Position numbers and translations under genes: made by a program. Positions 40,511 through 48,950 of a stretch of DNA of 64,000 nucleotides are shown piece by piece. Each line of letters opens with the position of its first letter. Within the stretch, counting starts at the first letter, position 1. The notes under the pieces were generated by a model that was given only the letters and a program-made list of their open reading frames with translations, was not told the origin of the DNA and did not search any database. Location of the stretch: assembly GCF_900166655.1 (NCBI RefSeq), contig NZ_FVZB01000006.1:1240001-1304000 (forward strand), given 5' to 3'. The stretch comes from Halobacillus hunanensis (GTDB lineage Bacteria > Bacillota > Bacilli > Bacillales > Halobacillaceae).

Positions 40511-40777
40511 ATGAAAAAAGTATTAGTGGTATGCGGAAATGGATTAGGAAGCAGCATGATCGTTGAAATGAACGTAAAGGCAGCATTACAAGACATGGGT
40601 AAGGAGGCTGATGTATCTCATACTGACCTCACAACAGCCAAAACGGAACAAGCTGACTTATTTTTAGGTTCAGAGGACATTGTTGAAAGCCTTGAAGATG
40701 GAAACAAAAATGTGGTCAAGCTCAAAAACTTAATGGATAAGAACGAACTCCGCGAGGCATTAGAAAACAATTTGTAA
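40511..40777 (+). CDS. PTS ascorbate-type EIIB component
   Basis: The 88-residue phosphocarrier starts MKKVLVVCGNGLGSSMIVE, with the phosphorylated Cys8 and the P-loop of SgaB/UlaB. The ATG at 40511 is preferred over a TTG two codons earlier because GGAGG lies 9 nt upstream. Confidence 0.88.
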   Translation: MKKVLVVCGNGLGSSMIVEMNVKAALQDMGKEADVSHTDLTTAKTEQADLFLGSEDIVESLEDGNKNVVKLKNLMDKNELREALENNL

Positions 40778-40805
40778 TCAAATTTGTACTAAAGGGGCGC
40801 TATAA

Positions 40806-42173
40806 ATGGTTGATTTAATCATGAAAGATATCTTAGGTACTCCCGCCATCCTAGTCGGTCTATTCGCATTAATAGGACTGCTTGTTCAACGCAAGAACTC
40901 AGGAGATGTCGTTTCAGGAACACTTAAAACAGTGATGGGTTTCGTCATTCTTAATGCAGGTGCTAATGTACTCGTTCAATCCCTGGGTCAATTCAGCAGT
41001 ATGTTTGATGAAGCATTCGCTGTCGAAGGCGTCATTCCAAATAATGAGGCAATCGTCGCCCTAGCACAAGAAAACTTTGGAACAGAGACGGCAATGATTA
41101 TGCTCTTCGGTATGATCGTTAATATTCTCTTAGCGCGATTCAGTCCTTTCAAATATATCTTCCTAACGGGACATCATACAATGTTTATGGCATGTCTAAT
41201 TGCCGTTATCTTAACGACGGGCGGATTTTCCGGAGCCTCTATAATCATTCTGGGTTCCATTATTTTAGGAGCTTTAATGGTGCTTTCACCAGCTATGCTT
41301 CAGCCTTTCACACGTAAAGTGACAGGTTCTGATGATTTTGCAGTTGGACATTTCGGCTCTATTGGATATTTTGTATCAGCAGTTGTTGGAAAATCAGTAG
41401 GGAAAGACTCTAAATCTACAGAGGAAATTAAGGTTCCAAAATCGTTAGGATTCTTACGTGATACATCAGTATCCGTATCCTTAACAATGGTTATCCTATT
41501 TTTCGTAGTTGCAGGGTTTGCAGGACCTTCATTCGTTGAAACAGAATTAAGCGGAGGGCAAAACTTCCTTGTGTTTGCTTTTATGCAAGGTCTTACTTTC
41601 GCAGCAGGGGTGTATATTATTCTAGCTGGTGTTCGTATGCTATTAGGGGAAATTGTACCGGCCTTTAAAGGAATTGCCGATAAAGTTGTCCCTAATGCTA
41701 AACCTGCTCTTGATGCCCCGGCTATCTTTCCCTTTGCTGGAAACGCTGTGATTATTGGGTTTCTATGCAGCTTTATTGCAGGACTTATTAGTATGCTATT
41801 CCTCCCACTATTAGGGTTAAGCGTAATTGTTCCCGGGCTGGTTCCTCACTTCTTCACAGGTGCGGCAGCGGGAGTCTTCGGAAATGCAACAGGAGGACGG
41901 CGAGGAGCTGTTTTTGGTTCCATGGCAAATGGTATCATGATTAGTTTCTTACCAGCATTATTACTTCCTGTACTTGGTTCCCTCGGTTTCCAAGGAACAA
42001 CCTTTGGAGATGCTGACTTTGGTGTCGTAGGTATTGTACTCGGCAATATCATTCGATTAATTGAGTCAAACTTGATTGTTGGTCTCGCTATACTAGGATT
42101 ACTTGTTCTCTTATTTTTATTAGGTTGGAAAACCAAAGCAAATGATAATAAGAATGACGTCAATGCAGCTTAG
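40806..42173 (+). CDS. PTS ascorbate-type EIIC component (UlaA/SgaT family)
   Basis: The 455-residue permease has about eleven hydrophobic segments and UlaA-family motifs such as FKYIFLTGHHTMFMACL and LVPHFFTGAAAGVFGNATGGRRG. With the EIIB gene and the EIIA domain of the regulator it makes a complete PTS. No ascorbate catabolic gene (UlaD/E/F/G type) follows, so the real substrate is uncertain. Confidence 0.88.
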   Translation: MVDLIMKDILGTPAILVGLFALIGLLVQRKNSGDVVSGTLKTVMGFVILNAGANVLVQSLGQFSSMFDEAFAVEGVIPNNEAIVALAQENFGTETAMIMLFGMIVNILLARFSPFKYIFLTGHHTMFMACLIAVILTTGGFSGASIIILGSIILGALMVLSPAMLQPFTRKVTGSDDFAVGHFGSIGYFVSAVVGKSVGKDSKSTEEIKVPKSLGFLRDTSVSVSLTMVILFFVVAGFAGPSFVETELSGGQNFLVFAFMQGLTFAAGVYIILAGVRMLLGEIVPAFKGIADKVVPNAKPALDAPAIFPFAGNAVIIGFLCSFIAGLISMLFLPLLGLSVIVPGLVPHFFTGAAAGVFGNATGGRRGAVFGSMANGIMISFLPALLLPVLGSLGFQGTTFGDADFGVVGIVLGNIIRLIESNLIVGLAILGLLVLLFLLGWKTKANDNKNDVNAA

Positions 42174-42183
42174 ATGGAATTGA

Positions 42184-42225
42184 GGAGATTCGGACCCTGT
42201 TCAGGATTCGAAATCTCCTTCTTTA
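42184..42225 (+). terminator. Terminator of the PTS operon
   Basis: GGAGATTCGGA and TTCGAAATCTCC form an imperfect stem around CCCTGTTCAGG, followed by TTCTTTAAT. Confidence 0.6.
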
Positions 42226-42295
42226 ATAGAGTGTTTATACCATTTTCCAGAAGGGAAAAGTTCATCATGTCTAAAGAGTAGAAAGGTGGCTTCCA

Positions 42296-43075
42296 ATGGA
42301 ATTATGGCTTGAATACGGATGGGCACTTCTCGTAATCATTGCTCTCGAAGGGCTGCTATCCGCTGATAACGCCCTAGTCATGGGGGTGCTCGTTAAAAAC
42401 CTCCCGGAGAAAAAACGAAAAAAAGCATTATTCTATGGAATCTTCGGGGCGTATATTTTTAGATTCGCGGCCTTATTTGCTATATCCTTCGTGGTGAATA
42501 TATGGCAAATCCAAGCAATTGGGGCAGCTTACTTAATATATTTAGGTGTCAAAAATGTGGTACAGAAGAAGAAAGAGGATCAAGAGAATTCTAAATCCAA
42601 TTCGCATTTCGATAGCAGTCAAAGTCTGTGGAAGGTTATTGCTAAAGTAGAGTTTACAGATATCGCTTTTGCTATCGATTCGATTCTTGCAGCCGTAGCT
42701 ATCGCAGTGGCCCTGCCAAACACACCGCTCCCAGGATTTGGAGGTATGGATGGCGGGAAGTTCTTAGTTGTTTTCATTGGGATGGCTATTGGACTGGCTT
42801 TCATTCGTTTCGCTGCAAACCACGTTGTTAAATATATGAAGAAATATCCCGTGTTAGAAAAGGCCGCATTCATTATTGTGGCATGGGTAGGAGTGAAACT
42901 TGCTATTCATACTTTGGGTCACCCTGATGTTCAATGGGGATTGATACCAGAAGGATTCACCCATCACACATGGTGGAAAATCACTTTTTGGGGTGTAATG
43001 GCTCTGATTGTCATTATTGCAATTATATTTTCCAAAAAGGGATCGAATAAAGAGGGAGAGGCTAGTACTTCCTAG
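42296..43075 (+). CDS. TerC family integral membrane protein
   Basis: The 259-residue protein has seven to eight membrane segments and the acidic TerC signatures LEGLLSADNALVMGVLVKNLP and KVEFTDIAFAIDSILAAVAIA. Family members export metal ions, notably manganese in Bacillus, and support metalation of exported proteins. GAAAGGTGG precedes the ATG. I saw no manganese riboswitch upstream. Confidence 0.88.
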   Translation: MELWLEYGWALLVIIALEGLLSADNALVMGVLVKNLPEKKRKKALFYGIFGAYIFRFAALFAISFVVNIWQIQAIGAAYLIYLGVKNVVQKKKEDQENSKSNSHFDSSQSLWKVIAKVEFTDIAFAIDSILAAVAIAVALPNTPLPGFGGMDGGKFLVVFIGMAIGLAFIRFAANHVVKYMKKYPVLEKAAFIIVAWVGVKLAIHTLGHPDVQWGLIPEGFTHHTWWKITFWGVMALIVIIAIIFSKKGSNKEGEASTS

Positions 43076-43101
43076 TTATCATTTAAATCAAACAAATTTA
43101 C

Positions 43102-43138
43102 AAAGTGTCTGACCTACTATTAGGGGCAGACACTTTTT
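43102..43138 (+). terminator. Terminator of terC
   Basis: AAAGTGTCTG and CAGACACTTTTT form a 10-bp stem ending in a T run. Confidence 0.9.
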
Positions 43139-43146
43139 CTCTATAC

Positions 43147-43184
43147 ATGACATTTGTCATATATCTTACCTGACGTTTATGTCT
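43147..43184 (+). promoter_or_regulatory. DesR operator upstream of the desaturase gene
   Basis: ATGACATTTGTCAT (43147-43160) is a near-perfect palindrome like the RA half of the B. subtilis des operator. A weaker second motif TGACGTTTATGTCT (43171-43184) matches the RB half. Cold-activated DesR would bind here. Confidence 0.75.
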
Positions 43185-43261
43185 TACAATACTCCTTTGT
43201 TTTTTCTATGATTAATGGAGATTAATATAATTAAAAGTTTGTACCACTAAGGAGTAATCCC

Positions 43262-44314
43262 ATGAGTATGCAAAAACAGAAAGAGTTAAAAAAGAATGTA
43301 GCCTCTTTTGCTAAACCAGATACGATAGCCGGAGTCCGTCAATTGATTAACACCCTCCTGCCTTTTTTCTTACTCTGGTTTCTTGCCTATCAGAGTTTGG
43401 CCGTCTCCCTTTGGCTGGCGATTCCGATTGCCATGATAGCCGGAGTATTCGTCATTAGAATCTTTATCATTTTTCATGATTGTACACACCAGTCATTTTT
43501 TAAAAATAAAAAAGCCAATCGCGTGATTGGCACCATTACCGGAATCCTTACTCTGTTCCCTTTCGAGAAATGGAAACGAGATCATTCCATTCACCACGCA
43601 ACGAGTAGTAACTTAGATAAACGCGGTACGGGTGATGTTTGGGTAATGACAGTAGACGAATATGTTGCCGCAACGTTCTGGGGTCGACTGGCCTATCGTC
43701 TCTACCGCAATCCAATTGTGATGTTTGGGTTAGGACCGATCTATCTGTTCTTGATCTCAAACCGCTTTAATCGTAAAGGAGCGAAACGTAAGGAGCGACT
43801 GAACACGTATGTAACGAATGCATCAGTAGCTATCCTTTACAGCCTTTTAATTTGGGCAATTGGATGGCAGGCGTTTCTAATCATCCAAGTTCCGATCCTT
43901 TATGTATCAGGTACACTTGGAATCTGGCTGTTTTATGTTCAGCACCAATTCGAAGATTCTTATTTTGAAGAAGAAGACCAATGGGATTTTGTTAAAGCAG
44001 CTGTTGACGGAAGCTCCTACTACAAGCTTCCGAAAATCCTGCAATGGGTGTCAGGGAGTATCGGGTTCCACCATGTTCACCATTTAAGTCCTAGAGTTCC
44101 TAATTATAAATTGGAAGAGGCCCATGATGCCACGCCTCCTCTTCAAAAAGCTACAACGATTACACTTCTTTCTAGTTTGAAATCGATTCGGTTTCGTCTA
44201 TATGATACAAACAACAAAACATTTATCAGCTTTAAAGAGGTTAAACCTCTTCTGCGAAACCCAAAGTCAGGAAATACGCTCCCAAATAAACAACCTAGTT
44301 TGCAAGAAAAATAA
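43262..44314 (+). CDS. des: Membrane phospholipid fatty acid desaturase
   Basis: The 350-residue integral membrane di-iron enzyme introduces a double bond into acyl chains of existing phospholipids. The three histidine boxes are present: HDCTHQSF, HSIHHATS and HHVHHLSP. Four membrane helices surround them. The DesKR system directly downstream and the operator upstream show the standard cold-response design. Confidence 0.93.
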   Translation: MSMQKQKELKKNVASFAKPDTIAGVRQLINTLLPFFLLWFLAYQSLAVSLWLAIPIAMIAGVFVIRIFIIFHDCTHQSFFKNKKANRVIGTITGILTLFPFEKWKRDHSIHHATSSNLDKRGTGDVWVMTVDEYVAATFWGRLAYRLYRNPIVMFGLGPIYLFLISNRFNRKGAKRKERLNTYVTNASVAILYSLLIWAIGWQAFLIIQVPILYVSGTLGIWLFYVQHQFEDSYFEEEDQWDFVKAAVDGSSYYKLPKILQWVSGSIGFHHVHHLSPRVPNYKLEEAHDATPPLQKATTITLLSSLKSIRFRLYDTNNKTFISFKEVKPLLRNPKSGNTLPNKQPSLQEK

Positions 44315-44324
44315 GATCCATGCG

Positions 44325-44359
44325 AAAATCCCATCCCCCACGTACTGGATGGGATTTTT
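44325..44359 (+). terminator. Terminator between des and desK
   Basis: AAAATCCCATCC and GGATGGGATTTTT form a 12-bp stem around a 10-nt loop with a T run. Confidence 0.9.
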
Positions 44360-44470
44360 CGTTGTTTATATAAAGGCTCACTATGTAGTAACATGAGTAT
44401 AATAGATCGAGCATCATTGGTGTACTATTGTGGGAAGCACCTTCTATTGAAAACACTGGAGGAGACAGTT

Positions 44471-45604
44471 ATGCAGCATTGGTATCACATTATCCCGAAA
44501 AACACGGGGTTAAGTTCGTATATTTGGATTATTTTCTGCGGACTGCCTTTCTTTTTCATTTTCCGATCGTCATCCATGGTCGAATTTATTTTTGGCATTT
44601 TTATGATCCTATTATTTTTCCTTTCCTATCGTCTATCTTTTATTTCAAATAGCGGAATTGTTTATTTATGGGTTAGCATTGAAATGGCCATCAGTATGAT
44701 TATGACGATGTTTTTCGGCTACATTTACTTTTCATTGTTTATTGCCTTTTTTATCGGAAATATCAAAAGTAAAGCCGGCTTTCTTACGTTATACGTCATT
44801 CATCTTGTTACTACAATTGCGGTAACTACACTTGTCTTTTTTACAAAAAGCACAGTACTATCTGCTCAATTACCTTTTATCATTATTAGTGTGATCGGTG
44901 TGATCCTGCTTCCTTTCACGATATACAACCGTAACAAGCGGTTAAAGCTGGAAGGTCAATTAGAGGATGCTAATAAGCGTATTTCCCAATTAAGAGTTAT
45001 TGAGGAAAGAGAGCGCATTGCTCGGGACCTGCATGATACTTTAGGCCAGAAACTTTCTCTCATAGGATTAAAAAGTGATTTGGCCGGTAAATTAGTAGAG
45101 GCCAAACCTGACGCAGCAAGAAATGAAATTCACGATATCCACCAGACGGCACGGACAGCGCTAAAAGAAGTACGAGAGATGGTTTCCAACATGAAAGGAG
45201 CCAAACTTGAAGATGAAATGATCCGTGTGCAACAGATTTTAGAAGCTGCACAAATAGAATTTCATGTTGAAGGGGACCCAGAGCTTACTCACACCCCTTT
45301 ATTAGTTGAAAACGTACTAAGTATGAGTCTGAAGGAAGCCGTAACCAACGTGGTTAAACACAGTAAGGCTACTTCCTGCAGCGTGACAGTTACACAAAAC
45401 CCCAAGGAAACAGTGATTGCTGTCAAAGACAATGGCGTAGGGGTTTCAACTAAGAAAAGCGGTTCTAAGGGGCATGGACTTCAAGGGATGAAAGAGCGTC
45501 TTGAATTTGTAAATGGCAGCCTGGAGTTGTCATCATCAAATGGAACAACGCTTCATATTCGTGTTCCTAACGTTATTAAACAAACTAAACAGGAGGGGTT
45601 GTAA
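44471..45604 (+). CDS. desK: Membrane-thickness sensor histidine kinase DesK
   Basis: The 377-residue kinase has four to five membrane helices (residues about 15-155), the coiled linker and the HisKA_3 motif ERIARDLHDTLGQKLSL with the phosphoacceptor at H188, the same residue number as in B. subtilis DesK. The ATPase domain has NVVKHSKA and DNGVGV. The ATG at 44471 follows GGAGGAG; a longer frame begins at 44393. Cold-thickened membrane switches it from phosphatase to kinase. Confidence 0.92.
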   Translation: MQHWYHIIPKNTGLSSYIWIIFCGLPFFFIFRSSSMVEFIFGIFMILLFFLSYRLSFISNSGIVYLWVSIEMAISMIMTMFFGYIYFSLFIAFFIGNIKSKAGFLTLYVIHLVTTIAVTTLVFFTKSTVLSAQLPFIIISVIGVILLPFTIYNRNKRLKLEGQLEDANKRISQLRVIEERERIARDLHDTLGQKLSLIGLKSDLAGKLVEAKPDAARNEIHDIHQTARTALKEVREMVSNMKGAKLEDEMIRVQQILEAAQIEFHVEGDPELTHTPLLVENVLSMSLKEAVTNVVKHSKATSCSVTVTQNPKETVIAVKDNGVGVSTKKSGSKGHGLQGMKERLEFVNGSLELSSSNGTTLHIRVPNVIKQTKQEGL

Positions 45605-46204
45605 TTGATTCGCATTGTTATTGCCGAAGACCAGCAAATGCTGTTAGGGGCTCTAGGCTCTCTTCTGGATCTAGAAGAAAATATGCAAATTGTAGGAATG
45701 GCCAAGAACGGTGAGGAAGCATGTACTCTAGTAAAAAAACACAACCCCGATATCTGTATTATGGACATAGAAATGCCATTAAAGAGTGGCCTTGATGCCG
45801 CAGAAGAACTGAAAGAGCACCCTTGTAAAGTAATTATTTTAACCACCTTTGCCCGTGCAGGGTATTTTTCTCGAGCTCGACAGGCCGGTGTCAGTGGTTA
45901 TCTATTAAAAGACAGCCCCAGTGAGGAACTGGCAAACTCTATTCGAATCATAATGGAAGGTAAACGTATTTTTGCCCCAGAGCTGGTTGATATGGCGTTT
46001 GGTGATGAAAATCCATTAACTGAACGTGAAAAGCAAGTCATTCAACTGATGGCTGATGGCAAAAATACAAAGGAAATTTCGAGTCAGCTTTATATTACAC
46101 CTGGTACTGTACGGAATTATATTTCGGTCATTCTTGATAAGCTTGAGGTAAGTAATCGAATTGAAGCCATTTCTCGTTTTAAGGAAAAAGGATGGTTTAA
46201 ATAA
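45605..46204 (+). CDS. desR: Cold response regulator DesR
   Basis: The 199-residue NarL/FixJ-type regulator has a receiver with phosphoacceptor D54 (CIMDIEMP), again as in B. subtilis, and a C-terminal LuxR-type HTH (LTEREKQVIQLMADGKNTKEIS). The TTG start directly follows the desK stop, with AGGAGGGG inside desK. It activates des. Confidence 0.92.
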   Translation: MIRIVIAEDQQMLLGALGSLLDLEENMQIVGMAKNGEEACTLVKKHNPDICIMDIEMPLKSGLDAAEELKEHPCKVIILTTFARAGYFSRARQAGVSGYLLKDSPSEELANSIRIIMEGKRIFAPELVDMAFGDENPLTEREKQVIQLMADGKNTKEISSQLYITPGTVRNYISVILDKLEVSNRIEAISRFKEKGWFK

Positions 46205-46341
46205 TTTTTCTGAGAAAACTTCAGAGTTCATTAGCTCTTTAGCTGTACACTAATTCACACATATTTAGTATGTTTGCTTTGCTTTAGTGGAGGGAAGGTA
46301 TCCATTTAAGAGAAGTTTGCTATGCACTGGAGGATTTCATC

Positions 46342-46536
46342 ATGATTGTTTCAGGTACCATTCGTTACAACCATAATCATGTAGATTTTGAGGTGAAGCT
46401 CCCTCATGAAGAGGTGAGTAATGAATCTAACCCTGACCCTGAATCTAAAAAAGCCATTATCGACGCAGTTAATCGAAAGTACCGGGTGAAATATCCCTCT
46501 ACAAGTACGTTAGATTCTTTGCGTATCAGAAATTAA
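46342..46536 (+). CDS. Small hypothetical protein
   Basis: A 64-residue basic/acidic soluble protein (MIVSGTIRYNHNHVDFEVKLPHEEV...RVKYPSTSTLDSLRIRN) that I do not recognise. GGAGG lies 8-10 nt before the ATG and a clear terminator follows, which support a real gene. No helix for membrane insertion or signal is visible. Confidence 0.55.
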   Translation: MIVSGTIRYNHNHVDFEVKLPHEEVSNESNPDPESKKAIIDAVNRKYRVKYPSTSTLDSLRIRN

Positions 46537-46552
46537 AGGTTCCTGTTTATAA

Positions 46553-46597
46553 GCCTGTTTGGTGTTTCGATTGAAGCACTTCAAACAGGCATTTTTC
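46553..46597 (+). terminator. Terminator of the small hypothetical gene
   Basis: GCCTGTTTG and CAAACAGGC form a perfect stem with an inner GAAG/CTTC pair, followed by ATTTTTC. Confidence 0.88.
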
Positions 46598-46662
46598 TTG
46601 TCCATTCCCCTCAAAAATGAGTAGATAATAGAAAATACATATCTGAAAAGGAGCGCGTAAAA

Positions 46663-47124
46663 GTGAAGGAAATCATTGAAGCAAAAACAGAGGATGCACG
46701 AGAGATCCTGCGCATACAGCAGCTAGCATACAGAAGTGAAGCTGAACTTTATAACGACTATAATATCCAACCATTACAACAAACTCTATCAAGTGTCGAA
46801 CAAGATTTTGAGAACAATTTCATTTTAAAATATGTACTCGATGGCAAAATTGTCGGTTCAGTCAGGGCTTTGGAGGAGAATGGAACGTGCCACATCGGTA
46901 AGTTAATGGTCGATCCAGAATTTCAGGGAAGAGGAATTGCTAAAGAGTTGATGCATGAAATGGAAAGCTTGTATAGCAATGTTCGCTTTGAGCTGTTTAC
47001 AGGAAGTAAAAGCACCAAAAATATAACTTTATATGAAAGATTGGGATATTCAGGTTATAAAACCGAGCAATTACCACGTGAAGACACCGTATTTCTGTTT
47101 ATGGAAAAAACTCCGGTAAGATAA
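46663..47124 (+). CDS. GNAT family N-acetyltransferase
   Basis: The 153-residue acetyltransferase has the acetyl-CoA binding motif GKLMVDPEFQGRGIAKELM and a C-terminal LYERLGYSGYKTEQL. The acceptor substrate is unknown. AAAGGAGCG precedes the GTG start. It lies immediately outside the selenium island, separated from selA by the long palindrome. Confidence 0.85.
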   Translation: MKEIIEAKTEDAREILRIQQLAYRSEAELYNDYNIQPLQQTLSSVEQDFENNFILKYVLDGKIVGSVRALEENGTCHIGKLMVDPEFQGRGIAKELMHEMESLYSNVRFELFTGSKSTKNITLYERLGYSGYKTEQLPREDTVFLFMEKTPVR

Positions 47125-47137
47125 AATGGAACCCCCC

Positions 47138-47180
47138 TTCCACCTCAGGTCATCCAGAAACTGGATGACCTGAGGTGGAA
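47138..47180. repeat. Long perfect palindrome, left flank of the selenium island
   Basis: TTCCACCTCAGGTCATCCAG and its exact complement form a 20-bp stem around AAA. The 17-nt core CCACCTCAGGTCATCCA recurs in the palindrome at 56987-57035 and was not noticed elsewhere in the window. No T run follows, so it is not a classical terminator, though it lies between converging genes. Confidence 0.9.
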
Positions 47181-47217
47181 ATAAAGTGGAAATGAATAGA
47201 ATGTGCAAAATTTAGGT

Positions 47218-48621
47218 TTATTTCTCTATAGCAGCGAATCCTTCGATAAGCTCTGACATTTCTTCTTCTACAATGGTTCGAAAGTCAACACATACTCGTT
47301 CATTTTGAATTCGAGTAACGATGACAGGTGTATGTGCTCTTAATTTAGCGGCCAGTTCGTGAGCAGAAAGAGAATCATGCTGGAGAGCGGCGATAAAGGT
47401 AGGAAGATGGACACCAGGCATTGTTCCCCCTCCTACTTGGGACGTGCTTTCTCGAATATCTACTTGATAGGAGGATGTTCTCGCTTGAAGCTCATTAAAA
47501 AAAACTTCCGCTTGCTTTCTTATTTCCTCAGCCTTCCTTGTAACATCCCGCACGGTCGGGAGTTCATTGGTCGCCGAATTTCCTGATACATAGGCCTTTA
47601 ACGTTTGCTCTAATGCAGCAAACGTCATTTTATCTACCCGCAAAACCCTCGCTAATTGGTGTTTTTTCAACTTTTGAATGATGTCTTTCTTTCCTGCGAT
47701 AATTCCTGCCTGTGGTCCACCTAACAATTTATCGCCACTAAAAGAAATCACATCAACACCCGAGTTCATCACTTCCTTCACAACAGGTTCGTCACCTATT
47801 CCGTGCTCTTTAAAGTCAAAAAGCGAACCGCTTCCTAAATCCTCATAGAAAACGAAGTCATGCTCATCTTTTAAGGCCAATATATCTTCAGTAGCTACAC
47901 TTTCTGTAAAACCAACTGTCGTAAAATTACTCGTGTGAACTTTCATAATCATTGCCGTTTCTTCATGTATGGCTTCTTCATAATCGAACAAATGGGTTTT
48001 ATTCGTTGTGCCTACTTCTACCAAGCGAGCCCCGCTCTCTTCCATAATCGAGGAGACACGAAATGATCCGCCGATTTCCACGAGCTGGCCGCGGGAAACA
48101 ATGACTTCCCGTTCTTTAGCTAACGCACTTAATACGAGGAAGACGGCAGCAGCATTGTTATTTACCACCATGGCCGCCTCTGCCCCCGTTACCTCTTTGA
48201 GCAAATCTTCAATAATATCATGCCGAGATCCTCGCTTGCCTGCCTCTACCTGATATTCGAGATTAGAATAATTACGAGCTACGTCCGCTACATGCTGCAC
48301 CGCCTTTTCACTAAGTCGGGATCGACCTAAGTTCGTATGTAACACTGTACCCGTCCCATTGATAACCCGTGTCAAACGATCCTTCGTCCATTGATCTGCT
48401 CTTTTTTCGACATTACGAAAAATAACGTTCTCCATATCCTCATTAAAGAATTCTTCTGACAAATGGCCGTCTAATACCTTTTGTCTTATGTCATTAATTT
48501 CTTGTTGAACAAATGCTGTCATTTGTTCCTTCGTTATGGCAAAAGAAGATAGAAGGCTCTCAAACCGTTCATCCTTTTGCAATTCGTGAACAGGCGGCAA
48601 CTGCCTTAAATAGTGATTCAT
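47218..48621 (-). CDS. selA: L-seryl-tRNA(Sec) selenium transferase SelA
   Basis: The 467-residue PLP enzyme converts seryl-tRNA(Sec) to selenocysteinyl-tRNA(Sec) with selenophosphate. Family motifs are visible: NGTGTVLHTNLGRSRLS, TGAEAAMVVNNNAAAVFL, and the PLP lysine in FSGDKLLGGPQAGI. The ATG at 48621 starts MNHYLRQLPPVHEL, the usual SelA N terminus, with GGAGG 10 nt upstream. It is last in the selB-selW-selA block, but a terminator lies between selW and selA, so expression may depend on readthrough. Confidence 0.96.
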   Translation of the reverse strand: MNHYLRQLPPVHELQKDERFESLLSSFAITKEQMTAFVQQEINDIRQKVLDGHLSEEFFNEDMENVIFRNVEKRADQWTKDRLTRVINGTGTVLHTNLGRSRLSEKAVQHVADVARNYSNLEYQVEAGKRGSRHDIIEDLLKEVTGAEAAMVVNNNAAAVFLVLSALAKEREVIVSRGQLVEIGGSFRVSSIMEESGARLVEVGTTNKTHLFDYEEAIHEETAMIMKVHTSNFTTVGFTESVATEDILALKDEHDFVFYEDLGSGSLFDFKEHGIGDEPVVKEVMNSGVDVISFSGDKLLGGPQAGIIAGKKDIIQKLKKHQLARVLRVDKMTFAALEQTLKAYVSGNSATNELPTVRDVTRKAEEIRKQAEVFFNELQARTSSYQVDIRESTSQVGGGTMPGVHLPTFIAALQHDSLSAHELAAKLRAHTPVIVTRIQNERVCVDFRTIVEEEMSELIEGFAAIEK

Positions 48622-48663
48622 ATTTTTCTGGCCTCCAGTAAACATTCCCGAGAACCAAAATCT

Positions 48664-48702
48664 AAAAAAAGATGCCCCAAACTAGTCTTCATGAGGCACC
48701 TT
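48664..48702 (-). terminator. Terminator-like hairpin between selW and selA
   Basis: On the minus strand AAGGTGCC and GGCATCTT form an 8-bp stem with one wobble around an 18-nt loop, followed by seven T. It starts 8 nt after the selW stop. Confidence 0.75.
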
Positions 48703-48710
48703 GTTGACGG

Positions 48711-48950
48711 TTATGCTTGCTTCTCCATCATTTCTATCATTTGATTAACTTCAGGATATTCTTTCGTTTCAAGCTTTGAATGAATCTTTTCGCCATTAAC
48801 GGTAATTTCAAAAGCCCCACCCGAACTTGGGATCAGCTCCATTGAAGTAATGTCAGTGCGAAAATGAGTAAACAATTGTTCCGCAAAACTTGCGGCTTTT
48901 GGTGAGTAGTTTCACTGCATGCAAAATTCTATCGTAACCTTGTAACTCAT
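48711..48950 (-). CDS. selW: SelW/Rdx-family selenoprotein (in-frame UGA = selenocysteine)
   Basis: The 79-residue product needs readthrough of TGA at 48914-48912. It reads MSYKVTIEFCMQ-U13-NYSPKAASFAEQL and ends GGAFEITVNGEKIHSKLETKEYPEV..., the Rdx thioredoxin-like fold with the redox motif C10-x-x-U13 of SelW. The ATG overlaps the TGA of selB (ATGA), so translation is coupled. A CCGCAA-GTT-TTGCGG hairpin starts 16 nt after the UGA. Without recoding only 12 codons could be made, and codons after the UGA match the family. The role is probably thiol/selenol redox. Confidence 0.92.
48881..48895 (-). promoter_or_regulatory. SECIS element of selW
   Basis: CCGCAA-GTT-TTGCGG makes a perfect 6-bp stem with a 3-nt loop beginning with G, 22 nt between UGA and loop. 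This satisfies the bacterial SECIS pattern of a short stem-loop downstream of UGA with G in the first two loop positions. Confidence 0.85.
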
